The notes below the pieces were generated by a model. The model worked only from the letters and a program-made list of their open reading frames with translations, did no database searches and was not told the origin of the DNA. Positions 46,864 to 58,700 of a stretch of 64,000 bases of DNA are shown piece after piece; within the stretch, counting starts at the first letter, position 1; each line of letters starts with the position of its first letter. Made by a program: the position numbers and the translations under genes. Source of the DNA: Botryosphaeria dothidea (taxonomy: Eukaryota > Ascomycota > Dothideomycetes > Botryosphaeriales > Botryosphaeriaceae). Location of the stretch: NCBI GenBank assembly GCA_011503125.2, contig WWBZ02000040.1:3658001-3722000 (forward strand), read 5' to 3'.

Positions 46864-48508
46864 ATGACGAATTCCGACCACGAAATCAACGCCACCCTGG
46901 ACGAGAAGAGGGACATCGAGCACATCGACGCAGAAGAGCTCGGCCAGCACATGCACATTCCCAAAAGGGAAGCGCCTGAGCTGGTGCGCGACCTGTCTGC
47001 CGAGGAAAGAACCCGCTTGGAGATAAAGCTGCGTCGCAAGATCGACCTGCGACTGATGCCCATGGTCATCATCATGTATGAACCACAATTACAACGAAAG
47101 AAAAATGTCCAGTGACTGACCATTTCCAAGGTACATCCTAAACTACATCGATCGCAACAACATTGCCGCTGCCCGTCTTGCTGGAATGGAGGAAGACCTG
47201 GGTCTTTCCGAGAGCCAATACTTGACTTCCGTCAGTATTCTCTTCGTCGGTTATCTTCTGATGCAGGTTCCCTCCAATCTGTACCTCAACAAAATCGGTC
47301 TGCCAGCCATCTATCTCCCAGCCTGTATGATCGTCTGGGGCGCCATCTCGACTGCCACCGCCGCCTGCCAAAATTTCGGCGGTCTTGTTGCCTGTCGATT
47401 CTTCCTCGGGTTCGTCGAGGCCGCCTACTTCCCCGGATGTCTGTTCTATCTGTCTTCATGGTATACCCGTAAAGAGCTCGGCCTGCGTACTGCCATCCTC
47501 TACTCGGGCGCTCTCATCTCGGGTGCCTTCTCCGGTCTGATCGCCGCCGGTATCCAGGGCAACATGGACGGTGACCGCGGCCTGCGCGCCTGGCGCTGGC
47601 TCTTCATCATCGAGGGTGCCGCCACCGTCTTCATCGCCTCCTTTGGCTTTTTCATCTTGCCCAATTTCCCGCGTACTACCACATGGTTGACGGAGCAAGA
47701 GCGCCAGTTGGCCGTGTGGCGTCTGCAGGAGGACATTGGCATGGACGACTGGACCGGTTCCGAGGACCAGAGCCTGTGGATCGGCTTCAAGCTGGCGTGC
47801 CAGGACGTCAAGATGTGGGTGCTCATGGGCCTGCTGTTCGGCATCGTCGGCGCCGGCAGCGTCACCACCTTCTTCCCGTCCGTGGTCGAGACGATCGGCT
47901 ACGGCAAGGTCGAGACGCTCCTCCTGACCGCGCCCCCGTACGTCCTGGCCGTGATAACCACCGGCGTCAATGCCTGGCACGCCGACCGCACCGGCGAGCG
48001 CTATCTCCACGTCGTCCTGCCCATCTGCCTGGGCATCGTCTCCTTCATCCTGGCCGCCGCCACCCACTCCACCGCCCCGCGCTACGTCGCCATGATGCTG
48101 ATGGTGTCCGGCGTCTATACTGGCTACGTCGTCGTCCTCGCCTGGATCTCCAACACGATCCCGCGCCCGCCGGCCAAGCGCGCCGCTGCACTCGCCTTCA
48201 TCAACGCCGTGTCGAACAGCACTTCCATCTGGACGTCGTACGTGTACATCAATCCGCCAGGATATGGTAAGTTTTTCTCCCACCCCCTGACTCAATTGAG
48301 AACCTGTACAGCTAACGCCGTGAAAAAAAAAGTCGCCGCTTTCTCCATGGACTGCGCCATGCTCGGCTTCGCCGCCATCTGCGCAACCATCCTCCGCTTC
48401 ATCCTCAAGAACCTGAACAAGAAGCTCGACCGGGGCGAGCACGTCGAGGGCGCCATCAACGCCGTTCCTGGACAAGCTGCGGATCGTGGGTTCAGGTTCC
48501 TGGTATGA
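46864..48508 (+). CDS. MFS transporter, anion:cation symporter (Dal5/Tna1-like) family
   Basis: Three exons are inferred: 46864-47075, 47131-48266 and 48333-48508, giving 507 residues. A hydrophilic N-terminal tail (1-65) is followed by about 12 hydrophobic helices. Family hallmarks are YILNYIDRNNIAAARLAGME in the first helix region, RFFLGFVEAAYFPGCLFYLSSWY in helix 4-5 and the central loop FPRTTTWLTEQERQLAVWRL. AKRAAALAFINAVSNSTSIW lies in helix 11. This pattern fits fungal allantoate, nicotinate, pantothenate or related acid permeases. The substrate cannot be chosen from sequence. Plasma membrane location is likely. The last intron ends in an A-rich stretch before AG. The gene converges with the phosphatase gene. 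Confidence 0.92.
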
Positions 48509-48816
48509 TGTATTCTTGTTGACTTGGGAGAGAGAAAAAAGGGGAAATCTGGTTCCTATCGTGTAGCTGTTTTGGAAACATCTGCGGCTCGTAGTGCAGT
48601 CTGCAGTATATATATTCCGCATATACCATTGCATTTGTTCTAAGGTGCTGGGATTCTTTGCGTATTTATGCCTCGTGCGCTATGCATAACGAACTTGCGG
48701 GGCTTCTAAGTTCTCTAAACTGAAACTTCTGGTGAACCGATATATGACAGTCTTGCTCTTCTAGCGTTGATCTAAAAAAGCATACCTTGCATTTGATGCC
48801 TGAAACAATCAAAACT
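48509..48816. terminator. Shared 3' region of MFS and phosphatase genes
   Basis: The two genes converge here with 308 bp between stop codons. No gene lies in between. AT-rich stretches near 48600-48630 could serve polyadenylation. The site itself is not mapped. Confidence 0.4.
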
Positions 48817-50779
48817 CTATTCATCAAAGCCAGCAGGTTCAGGCTTGGCCGGGAAAGCGGGCTGGCCAAGGTTGCTTCCGCAGGCTCCCTTCCAGCTCTC
48901 CGGCGTATACTTATCTACAATGGACTTGAAAGCCTCCTATAACATCGTTAGTAAACTGGACCCAAGCAAACTTATCAGGCTCGGTTGAGACTTACCAAAG
49001 TACAGAAAGTGGTATCACCATCCAGGTGCTTGCCTTCCGCCTTGCAACCGGGAACCTGCATGATCTTGTCGTTGTACCTGACGCGAACATAGTAGTCCTT
49101 GAGAGACTCCTTTTGCTGCTCTGACAGCTCCTCCATCTTCTTGCGTGCGATACCATTCGGCGACGGTTGACCGCCCTGCTTGACACCCTTCGTGCTACCG
49201 AACAAAGACGCGAACCAGCCCTGCGGCTTGTCCGGCAACCTCTTGTTTTGAAGATCTCCAAGGGTCGATGTGCTGCTCGGAGGAACGCCATCCTTGCCCG
49301 GCCACCCGTGCTTACGGAACAGCTCGATGGCGATGTGGCTGGTGAACGGGGGCCAATTCTCGTTCTGGAAGGCGCCCAAGCTGGACAGGACGGCCGCGAG
49401 GGTGGTGTCGTGGCAGCCGGACAGGGCGAACTTGATATTCTGCTCGCCGCCCCTGCCCTTGCCCAGCGCGCCGTCTTCCCCGCCGACCTCGACCACGCCG
49501 TCCCAGCCGCTCTGCTCGACATTGCCGGTCATGCGGCTCACGATGTCGCCCATTAGCCCGCCGATGCCGAGCATGCGGTACTCCTTCGACTCCCAATACC
49601 CGGCATACCATTCCTCGCAGACGATCTTGTCGATGGTCTGCCGGAGCTTCGGGTCATAGAACTCGCTGGGCAGGCGAACTCGCTCGTCGTGGGCCAGGGT
49701 GCCATTGACAGTGTCCATGATACCGGAGAGACGGGGATGACCGTCTACGGCCACTCGCTTGGCGTTATCCGGCATCCACTTTGATATCTTCTTGTTCAAG
49801 TAGTCCATATCGTCTGTATCATTCCACCGATCGGCAGCCCGCTGTGCAAAGGCGCGGCTCAACTGTGCGAAGCGGCGACAGTTGCCATCGTTCGGATACA
49901 AGGTCTCATCGGCTGGAGAACGAGTTATGATCGTGGGTGCCGGAAAGTCAGCAGTTCGCGCCGAGAGCGGATAGAAGCCCCAGAAAGCCTGCTGGACAGA
50001 CTCCAAGGCTCGTGGGATGGGTGTTGCGCGCAAGTATATCATGTCGGCATCGGAGATCAGGCGAGGCATGAAGCCTAGCTGGTCGACGTAGAGGTGTCGA
50101 AGTCGCCGCCCCAAAGCCAATGTAGTATCACGGCCCTTGTCGGTGAGCTCACCAGGCTGGCTTCGAACAATTAGTTGAATCATTTCCAACACAGGATCCA
50201 GGGGCCTACCAGATAGCGTCGAACTCGCCATTCGGGCCTGATGCTATCACGGGACCGTCATCACCCCCAAATGTCTCAAGTCTCCTTCGCCATTTAAGCT
50301 CATCCCATTGTGAAGCATCATTCGCGCTCATGATCACGCTGGTCAATCGACGCGCCGCATTGCAGTATGGCCAATCTTCGTAGTGTTAGAGGAGCGAGGT
50401 GGCATGTGGAAATGGTGCTTACGAGGTGGGAGCCCGGCCTGTACAACGCAGTATCAGTATATCCCTGAAAAGTGGCCTGACAGGAGCTTGTGGGATTTGG
50501 CGCGACGCTTACATTGCGGAAACGGGGAGAGACGGGACTTCGCTCGCCTGGACTTGATTGAGCTCATGAAACCATCGTCAACTATTCCTCTCGCAAAGCC
50601 GTGACTGACCATGACGAAGCAGCTAGAATTCCATGAGCAATTAGCAACGGCGCAATTCGCGGTGGGAAGTCCGATCTACAGAGGCGTACCACTTGGACGA
50701 GCTGAAGCTTCAGGTCTTTGGGATAGAGCTGGTTAAGCTCCTCCGGCGTGTAGGGCGAGTGCGGAGTGAGAGTGGTCAT
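48817..50779 (-). CDS. Histidine acid phosphatase (clan 2; lysophosphatidic-acid-phosphatase-like)
   Basis: Seven exons are inferred: 50779-50690, 50622-50610, 50547-50513, 50438-50423, 50375-50210, 50160-48996 and 48936-48817, giving 534 residues with consistent phases. Two exons are tiny (13 and 16 nt). The catalytic signature LLRHGERSPVSPRF (His34 is the nucleophile) is assembled from the second and third exons. The acid/base site is CHDTT with His357-Asp358. GELTDKGRDTTLALGRRLR and ATPIPRALESVQQAFWGFYP are typical of the branch that includes eukaryotic ACP6-like phosphatases. There is no signal peptide, so it is likely intracellular or organellar rather than a secreted phytase. The C-terminal exon ends in a hydrophilic tail (KPEPAGFDE). 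Reaction: hydrolysis of phosphate monoesters via a phosphohistidine. Confidence 0.92.
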
Positions 50780-51040
50780 TATGGGTGAGTGGTGGGAAGG
50801 TCAATTCATGATCGGAAAAGGTGAAGCTCTCTGGAGTTGAGTTGAGCACTGCGTCACCGACGGCGCTGTTTCGCTCACCGCCTGGGCCGATCCTCGGCCA
50901 GACACGGCCCACCCGGTCCAATATTATGCCGAGTCCGAAGTGCCGATGCGCCGATTGCCGGCCAGCTCTGGAAGCTTTCCGCAAGCTCAGCACCGCAGCC
51001 TTCAATCTCCCATTGACGCCCCGCGTCACTAATCTGCACC
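50780..51040. promoter_or_regulatory. Divergent promoter between phosphatase and PPR gene
   Basis: Only about 260 bp separate the two start codons, so both promoters must overlap. No TATA box is evident. Confidence 0.5.
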
Positions 51041-53856
51041 ATGAGTGCCCCGTACGTCTGCCCCAGCTGTCGCCATAATGTCTTGCGGCATGGCGTCAAT
51101 CTGCGCCGGCTCCCGCGCACCTCGAGAGCGACCTTCATATCCTTCGCCTCCAACCATGGCCGCAACACCTCCGAGAAGGAAAATGCAGAGCCATCTCCGA
51201 ACGCCAACGACCGCTCGAGCCCATCAGACCACGCACCACAGCCGGAGAAGAAATCATTCGATTCCCCATCTTCACAGCCCCCCTTGTCCACTCGACTGTC
51301 GAGCCCGTCTCGCGCGGACACCCTGTCCAGCCTATTCAATGTATTGGATATTCCGCATGCCAGAGATGCCAGAGGCAAATATTCCGGTACACCGATTGCC
51401 GAACAAACCCCTCACCAATCCCGCGCGCTTCCCTACCGGAACCGCCCAATGACGGCCAAGCCTCAGCACAAACCCATTGCCTCAACACTGGATGCAATTC
51501 TGAGCGATCGTAAGGATACAGCAATAGTCGAAGCCTGGAAACATTTCCAAACACATTTCACAAGTCCCGACTGTGAAGCATTGCAGTCTCCGTCTTTGTT
51601 GGATGTTCGTTACATGGTGGAGAACACGATATTTCGGAAATTGCTGAGGGCGCTCATCAATGAGTGGTGCGTCGGTAAATTCGATGACTCCCTCCCTGAC
51701 CCTATTCAGGCCGTGGAGAAGTTCAACTACCTTAACCTTATGAGCGTGGAAATGTGGCAAGATGCACTCTGGACGTTGAACATGAACGCGTTCAAGAAAG
51801 TCAATGGCGCCGCGGTAGTAGAATCGGGAAGATCACTTGCTGAGATAATGTCCCAACTCATGAAGGCCTGGGACAAGTTCTTCAAACAATATGCCACTTC
51901 CACTTCACACCCCCTAGTATCGCGTCCGTCCGATGAAGTGGAACCACCTGCCACGATGTGGTCATCCTTACCGTCCCCTGCTGCCACCCGGGAGATATCC
52001 CGACGTCGCAAATATCTCCGAGACCGGTTTCATGACATCCTTCGAGACATTTCGCCGCACAGGATCAACAGAATAACTTATTCTGCCCACGTCACCTTTG
52101 ATATCTTGGCTAGGGACGGGATTCAATCGGCCCTGGACCAAAAAATATTGACGGAATTCAGACCATTTACCGTATTCCTTGCCCATCTTATATTTGGGGC
52201 TAAGACCTTTTACATTTCACAAGATCCCGCTCCTGGTCCATCGAACGATATGCAGTCTCAATTAGAGATTTCGCGAATCTCTCAGGAAGATATTGCTGCA
52301 TTGTTCGACCGGATTAAACGTTCTAGAGGAAGAACAAGGGGCATTATTGGCGCGTATGAGTCGTGGGGTGGAAAGTGATGGAAAGCCTCGGAGCCCAAGA
52401 GAATCCCTGAAAGCATTTTACTTGGGAGCTGTCGCCAGAGCCTATCAACAAGGTAAACCCTGACCGTCTACCAGCTTTGGCTGGAGGCCAGCGAAAGCAA
52501 TGTCGCGCCATAACGAAGATGGAATGGTTGCAGAGCTCCCCGCCGAACTGTACAACCTGATTTTAGAAGCACTTGTAGCACTGAGGAACCTCGACCAAGT
52601 CCATACAGGTTTGGAACAAAATGATTGAGAACGGCACATACCCGACAGTTGCGACTTGGACATCCATGCTCAATGGTTGTGGAAAGGCGAGAGACATTCA
52701 CGGACTAGAGCAGATGTGGGTCAGAATGCTCAACGCGGGTGTTCAACCAGATGTTTACGCTTGGTCGAGCCGTATCTCCGGAATCATGGGGCGTCGGAAA
52801 GATCGAACCACGGTCTCCGAGTGCTCGAAGAAATGGGCAAAATATGGGTCGAGGCGTACAAACGCATGCACTCTGGTGGAAAGAAGGGCGTTCAAGTGGA
52901 TGATGCAAGCCTTCCTGCACGGCCAAGCACCGTTATCCTCAACGGTTGCCATCACAGCCTTGTCTAAATGCCTCCCCGCCACCATCGCTACGTTGCGCGT
53001 GTCCTGGCGTGGGGTCGGAGCTTTGGCATCGAACCTGACCATATCACTTTCAATGCCCTGATCTCAATGTCGCTCAAGAACGACAACGTTCCGGAAGCCG
53101 TGAAGCTGCTTCAGCAAATGGAAAAATCCAACGTTAAGCCGGACATTAGCAACCTTCACGATCATCCTCAACTCCATCTTCCGGAGCTCCTCGGCCGCAG
53201 CAATGTCTCAAGAGGAGCAGAACGACAAAGTCACGGCCATCCTCCAAAACCTTGATGCAAGAGGCTTCGAAGCCAACGCACATGTCTATTCATCGCTAAT
53301 CGACGGTTTGCTCAAAAGCCACGGCAACGAGCAGGCCGGCAAGGCAGTGCTCCGTCATATGACCGCAAAGAAGATCGAGGTTCCCCCACACGTCTACACG
53401 ATCCTCATGACCTACTACTTCCAGCGCCGAGGACTTCGATGCTGTTGAGGCTCTCTGGACACAGATCCAGGCGTCCTGGAAACCGTCGTAGACATGGTCT
53501 TCTACGACCGCATGATCGAGCGTTATGCCGCGGTCCATGATACAGGCAAGATGACAACTTTCCTCACGCACATGTCGAAGCAAGGCCTTACGCCCGGCTG
53601 GCCCGCACTGCAGGCGGTTGTCGTGAAGCTTGCTGACATCGGTGACTGGGAGCGTTTCGATGAGATTGTGAACGACGTGCAGACTGGCAGTGGTATCGCG
53701 AGGAGGGGTTTGAGAAAGTCTGACGAGAATGTCATCGATCGTTTCTGGAGTGCTGTCGAGTACAAGAAGAAACAAAGGCCCAGACCAGAGGGAGAGCAGG
53801 CTGGGCCCTTTTCAGGCTCCGTGATATGCCGAGTGCAAGACATTTGGACCACGTAA
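51041..53856 (+). CDS. Pentatricopeptide-repeat (PPR) protein, C-terminal half broken by indels
   Basis: The first 445 codons (51041-52378) are intact: a CPSC motif, a basic, Ser/Thr-rich leader that fits mitochondrial import (RRLPRTSRATFISFASNHG), then a helical region. From 52374 on, homology continues in changing frames. PPR units are clear: NGTYPTVATWTSMLNGCGKA, QMWVRMLNAGVQPDVYAWSS, PDHITFNALISMSLKNDNVP, VKLLQQMEKSNVKPDI, EANAHVYSSLIDGLLKSHGN and AVLRHMTAKKIEVPPHVYTI. The last frame ends at 53856. Frame changes are near 52374, 52406, 52456, 52512, 52610, 52800, 52944, 52976, 53147, 53426 and 53472. Known function of the class: binding of organellar RNA, mostly in mitochondria (expression factors such as Pet309/CYA-5). 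Without clear nonsense substitutions, this pattern suggests local sequence errors or fresh decay. Confidence 0.82.
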
Positions 53857-54207
53857 ATACTATCAGCTCCAGCAAATAAGCAAAAAGATTTGATTGATGT
53901 TGCAGCTTGGAAACTGTTGTGAGCCACCAGTCGCATCGCGTCTTCAGCGCCACATGTTGTCGACTGACGTCACAGGTCTCAGGGTCTGCCAGGGTCCAAA
54001 CTAACCTGTTTTCCCGCACCTCAACGTTGCCTACATGCATATATCCACCCTTTCCTCGATATAGATCGCTCTGTCTGCACCCTCAACTTCCTATTCTCCG
54101 AACAAAGCAAATCACCTACCACCTCAAATACGTCAACGCACCACAAAAAACACTTCTTCAAACCTCCAATACCACATCAACCACATCTCAAACAACCACC
54201 AACAAAA
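53857..54207 (+). promoter_or_regulatory. Promoter and leader of the small glycine-rich protein gene
   Basis: A TATA-like CATATATCC lies at 54039-54047, about 160 nt before the ATG. The leader is C/T-rich and turns A/C-rich just before the start codon, typical of highly expressed fungal genes. Confidence 0.5.
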
Positions 54208-54465
54208 ATGCCAGGCAACGACTCAGGCGTCTCTTCTGGCGTAAAATTCGTCACCTCGACCATCGGCAACACCGTCGGTGGCCTAACCAACACCGTCGGA
54301 GGCGTCGTGGGCGCCGCTGGCCGCGGTATCGGCGAGACGCTTGAGGGCGCCACCGGAAGCGCTGGCAGGCCCGTAGCGCGCGGCGTCGCGGATGCTGCGA
54401 CGGGTGTCGAGGACGGAAGCAACAGGATTGCGAAGGGCGTGAAGGATGCTGGTCAAGGCAAATAA
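54208..54465 (+). CDS. Small glycine-rich protein, 85 residues
   Basis: Single exon with an excellent start context (aacaaaaATGCC). The sequence has repeated VGGLTNTVGGVVGAAGRG-like units between residues 20 and 50 and an amphipathic end (GVADAATGVEDGSNRIAKGV). It has no cysteine, signal peptide or membrane helix. Small proteins of this composition are common in filamentous ascomycetes and often respond to stress or conidiation; that is general knowledge, not shown here. The TATA-like box and pyrimidine leader suggest strong or induced expression. Confidence 0.75.
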   Translation: MPGNDSGVSSGVKFVTSTIGNTVGGLTNTVGGVVGAAGRGIGETLEGATGSAGRPVARGVADAATGVEDGSNRIAKGVKDAGQGK

Positions 54466-54700
54466 GGGAGGAGATAATACCCATACGCTTGAGATGTTCA
54501 GAGAATGAAGGAGCTTCTGTTTCCTACAAGGATATCGTTTTAGGATGATAGGTTGTTGGGTCTGTGTTGATATCTTGTATTTTATTATGCTCAAATGAGC
54601 CCACCATACCTTTCCTCCGTTATACCACTCCACACATCTAAGAAATCTATCATACGATCACCTAAAGTCCGCCGCAAGAATACGACCCCTTGTTACTATA

Positions 54701-55761
54701 TTACTCTTCCACTTGCCTACTCCACATCTTGAGCAAAGGTGAAGTCATGTGCTCCCTGTAGATAGTCATATCCATCCCAACCCACTCCACCGCCGGTTCC
54801 AATCCACCCCACTCAATCTTCCCTTTCGACCGCTCTTCAAGCCTCACTTTCAACTTACTCTTCCACCACCGCGCGAAGTGAATCGTCACCAACATCACCC
54901 TCGGCACATCCGTCAAATTCGGCATCCCCGCATGCCACATCCTAAAATCCCTAATCACCAACGCCCCCTTGGGCAAACACATCCTCACCGGCGGTCTTAC
55001 CTTCCTCCTCTCTTCCACCTGCAAATACCATCAGCACAGTTCACATATCGTCTCCCCCCCCCCGCCAAAAAAAAAAAAAACGTAAAAACTCACCAATCCC
55101 TCATCAATCGCCTCGGCATGCTCCCCCCTCCCCACACTCCCCCACCCCGTCCCGAGATGACTCCCCAGCCACACCTCCGTCGCCCCGTTCTCGACACCCA
55201 CATCCCCCAAACACACGTTCACGCACAGCCCGAACGCCATCTCCCCCGGAAACGGGCAGTCGAGGTCAATATGCACGGGCTGCCTGCCGCCGGCCTTGAA
55301 CGCAGTATTCGCGCTGTAAAACCTCAGCACCCGGCTTGGGACCAAGCACGTTCTCAGCGATCGCGGTCGCAAACTAAAAAAAAACAAAACACCCATCAGT
55401 CTAGATGCTTCCCCCCCCCCCCCCCCACCACGGAGATCGCGCTCTTTTTACTCACGGGATTCGCGACGACGTCCCCAAACACCAGCGCCGGCGTCGTCGG
55501 CGGCTCCTGCTGGATGTTCCCCGTCGCGGCGCCGAAGTTGTGTGGTGCGTGCCGGGCCGGGCGGCGAGGACGGCGGCGTCGCGCTGCATGGTCGCGTCGA
55601 GGGCGTCAAGGTGGGTGGGCGAGACGGCGTTGGTGAGGGGCGACGAGGCCGTCGGCGTGGAGGGCGCGGAGGGCGCGCTGGAGGGTTTGCGTGGTGAGGG
55701 TTTTGGTGGCGAGCTCGGAGGGGGAGAGGGCGATGAGGACGGGGCCGTCTGAGGTGGACAT
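54701..55761 (-). CDS. Phytanoyl-CoA dioxygenase (PhyH) family protein, frame broken by indels
   Basis: Three exons are inferred: 55761-55456, 55373-55094 and 55018-54701. The start is MSTSDGPVLIALSPSELATK, then LQRALRALHADGLV, the typical PhyH N terminus. Exon 2 carries QPVHIDLDCPFPGEMAFG with the HxD iron ligands; exon 3 has IRDFRMWHAGMPN with the second iron-binding His, and VPRVMLVTIHF with the Arg that holds 2-oxoglutarate. Frame changes occur at 55637-55640 (extra C), 55540-55544 (CA-repeat, +2 or -1) and 55330-55332 (extra G). All are in simple runs. The introns hold long homopolymers (C16 at 55411-55426, C10 and A14 at 55054-55080). Known role: Fe(II)/2-oxoglutarate-dependent oxidation, often in terpenoid or meroterpenoid pathways. 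Its closeness to the terpene genes may be meaningful. Confidence 0.83.
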
Positions 55762-58700
55762 CTTGGTTGTGGTGTTTTTTTTGGTGGCGGTGATGGTGGT
55801 GATGGCCGCTTTTTTTTTAAGGAGAGAGTTGACTGAAATCGGGAAGGTTTGTCGAGTCGTCCCTTCAAAGCCTGGATTCCTAGCTCTTTCTTGTCTGTTC
55901 TAAGGATCTATGTGCTTTGTATCTTCAGCAAAGCCCGCATATGACTGTGGTGCGACGATGAGGCACTTTCACGCTTGGACTTTCCTTGTGGTGGGCACAA
56001 AGTGGGGAGGAGATAAATGGCGAAGTTGGCGGGGAAGCCGGCCACAACTTATGATCAAGCGAAATGCATCAACTACGCTCACTATCAACTTGCACTCCAG
56101 CGAATCATCTATCGGACTAGAAGCTATGATTTCCCAAAGTAGTTGGCTTTGCAGTTATAACTTGGATACTTATTTGGGATGGGACAATGTACAAACTATG
56201 AAAGTAAAGTAGGTTGGGCGTTGCAGATGCGTCGAACATAACTCTATGGGTAGTTGAAGTATTCTTTGGACACAAGTGGTAACACCCTCTGTACAGACCA
56301 GCGGTTGTGGAAGGCCCAAAAAACATCATCTGTACAACAGCTGGAGGACAATATATCAGTAGTCACCATGATATGCTCTCAGTCAGTCTTCATGAGCAGT
56401 TCATCGAGTAAGTAATAAGTAACAAATGGATGCAATGAAGGTGACCATGGCTAGTGCCTAGTAATCTTACTGCCACAATAACGAGAATCTTTCAAGATGA
56501 ATCTTCCAAGATGATAGCAGTGAAGTATATGCGTAATGAATATATGGAGGGGATATAACTAAAGAATCGAAATGCAGAATAGGAACGACTCGAGAATACA
56601 ATTGTAGCTTCATTCAGTCAGGACGGAGGACAGGCTGTACTAGTAAATGGAAAGCTTCTGCCTCTCGTGGTGGATCTCAAGCAGAAAGTTCATCTCTCGT
56701 TCAGCTCCCAGATTCTTGCACGAGCGACGTGAATCGGGCTACTGGAATCCCGATCGTGTGTAACGCTGCGGATCTCGCAAAACTCAAAAGGGGCCATGAA
56801 CTCGTCTCCTGATCGTTGGCACCGCTGGTTTGCTTTCAAGAATCCTCGACTTTATAGACTCAGTCTTGGTTTTCCTGAACTGAAAGGGGGCTTTTCGGGA
56901 TCCCGTTAGATAGGGGGAGCTGTGTTGTAAAGGGGGAGATAGGAGATGATTCCCAACTATAGCGTACGTCACTTCAAAGTTTCTGAGCCGGCCAAGGTAA
57001 GTGATCTGTGCAGTCTTCGTCTTCGCAACCGGATGTTGCCCATCCCGAGGTTTCGACAACTCCGTGCTTAGTCCGCGGGCTCCGCGGGACGACGCCGCCG
57101 CGAGTCAAGCACAGAAACACTTCCTGTGAAGCAGCCACGAACAGAGGAACCTGAAGCGCCATTCACCGGTGTATCTTGAAGACCCATCATCGACTGATAC
57201 TCATGCGTTCACACCTAAGACACCATGGTACGTGCCGACATGATGGGGAAACGTCGGAGTTGCCGAAGATGGCGATGAAACAAGCACGAGCAATACGAAC
57301 GGGCGGGCCGGGATCACTAATTCGATCTGACCCGGGTGTGAGCCGCCGAAAATACCTCCTGGTCTTCAGGGAAGCGGCGCGGACCGGTCGGCGAAGATTT
57401 GACTTGCCGGGCTGGGCAGTAATGGAAATGTTGCACGCGACAGCATGTTGCACTTTGATACGAATTACGATACACGGGACAGTCTGTGCTTTCCGGAGAT
57501 CTGGCGAAGATGAGGACGTCGGCATGATTGTAGGTCATCAGCTTACTCGGTATATTCGGCTAATCGAAGGCCGATGGCCGGGGATTCGGTAAGTTAAACG
57601 GGATATCCTATTGCCAAGTGAATCTCCAGAAGACGACAGCAACTCTGTTTAGATCATAGATCATAGATCTCGTTGCTACAACTACAAACATGTATAATAA
57701 TGTCGTGAGTGGAAAGACTTCTCGTTACGAATACTGCGGGGTCTCAAATCTTGGGTTTAGACGTTCAGTTCTAATCAATGAGGTTACACTTGCAAGAATG
57801 GTGAAATCAGGCGCCCAAAGTACAAGCCTCACTCGTTGTCCACACAGCCTTCTCCTGGGTAGTCGTAGGTACTAGGTCAGATAAGTTGTCTCAGAGTTCG
57901 TCCTGAGTAATCGGACCGAGCCGAAGTTCGATAGCTACAGATGGCCGGCTTGACATTACCATTTCTTCCAGCAGTGGTCATGCGACATATGCTTCAAATA
58001 GCGAGGTGAGGAGAACTCTCGGCAAGCTGAAAGTCGTAATAGAACAACTACGGGGATTTCTTTAGCACTGTCTTGCATTCACGCTTCACACGAGCACTGA
58101 TCTGATGATAAATGACATTTCAACCCAATTGGCGAGTGATACGGGAAGTGGGGGATATTCTGCAAACGCACCCTCGAGGAGGATGATTCGGAGAGAAAAA
58201 CGAGTCGTTGTCTGTTTGAGGATGGTCGTTGTGGCTGTATGCCAGGCACCTCTTTGGAGTTGTCTCTGAGGAAGAGCGTGCTCCAGGGAGGGTAAGTGGA
58301 GTAAGTTGGTCTGAGCGATGGTCCTCATGATCCAGATCTCAAGTCAATGCGAGAGGTCACCGAATGCACTACCGCGGTTTCACGCGCGTTTCCGGGAAGG
58401 CGAGTTTCGATGCCTTCCTGATAGTGACTCGCGAGAAGCACGCACCGCCTGACCTTCGGCTCTTGATTATCGTGTGGCGGAATTTGGAGTTTCTGCTGCA
58501 TGGAAGAGGGCCCATCTCCACATAAAGAGGATCAGGGATTTACAAAATCCACGACCAGACCGCCTTGGCTAATGATGGACTACGACGATCCAGAACGAAT
58601 TCGTTCAACTGAACCATGATCTCCCAGAGACGGCCATTCAACGGACAGCGGCGGCAGGGCGAGGTGGAGCGGAAGCAAGAACTACCGTTCGTTTGGTCGC

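Noticed and set aside
47456..48634. 392-codon minus-strand frame antisense to the MFS gene
   Set aside because: Shadow of a GC-biased coding sequence. The plus-strand protein has clear transporter motifs.
52378..53856. Reading the broken PPR region as several small separate genes
   Set aside because: The pieces are consecutive parts of one PPR repeat array and share family spacing, so one disrupted gene is the better explanation.
57652..57669. Short gatcata tandem repeat
   Set aside because: Only about two and a half units; too short to suggest an array or function.
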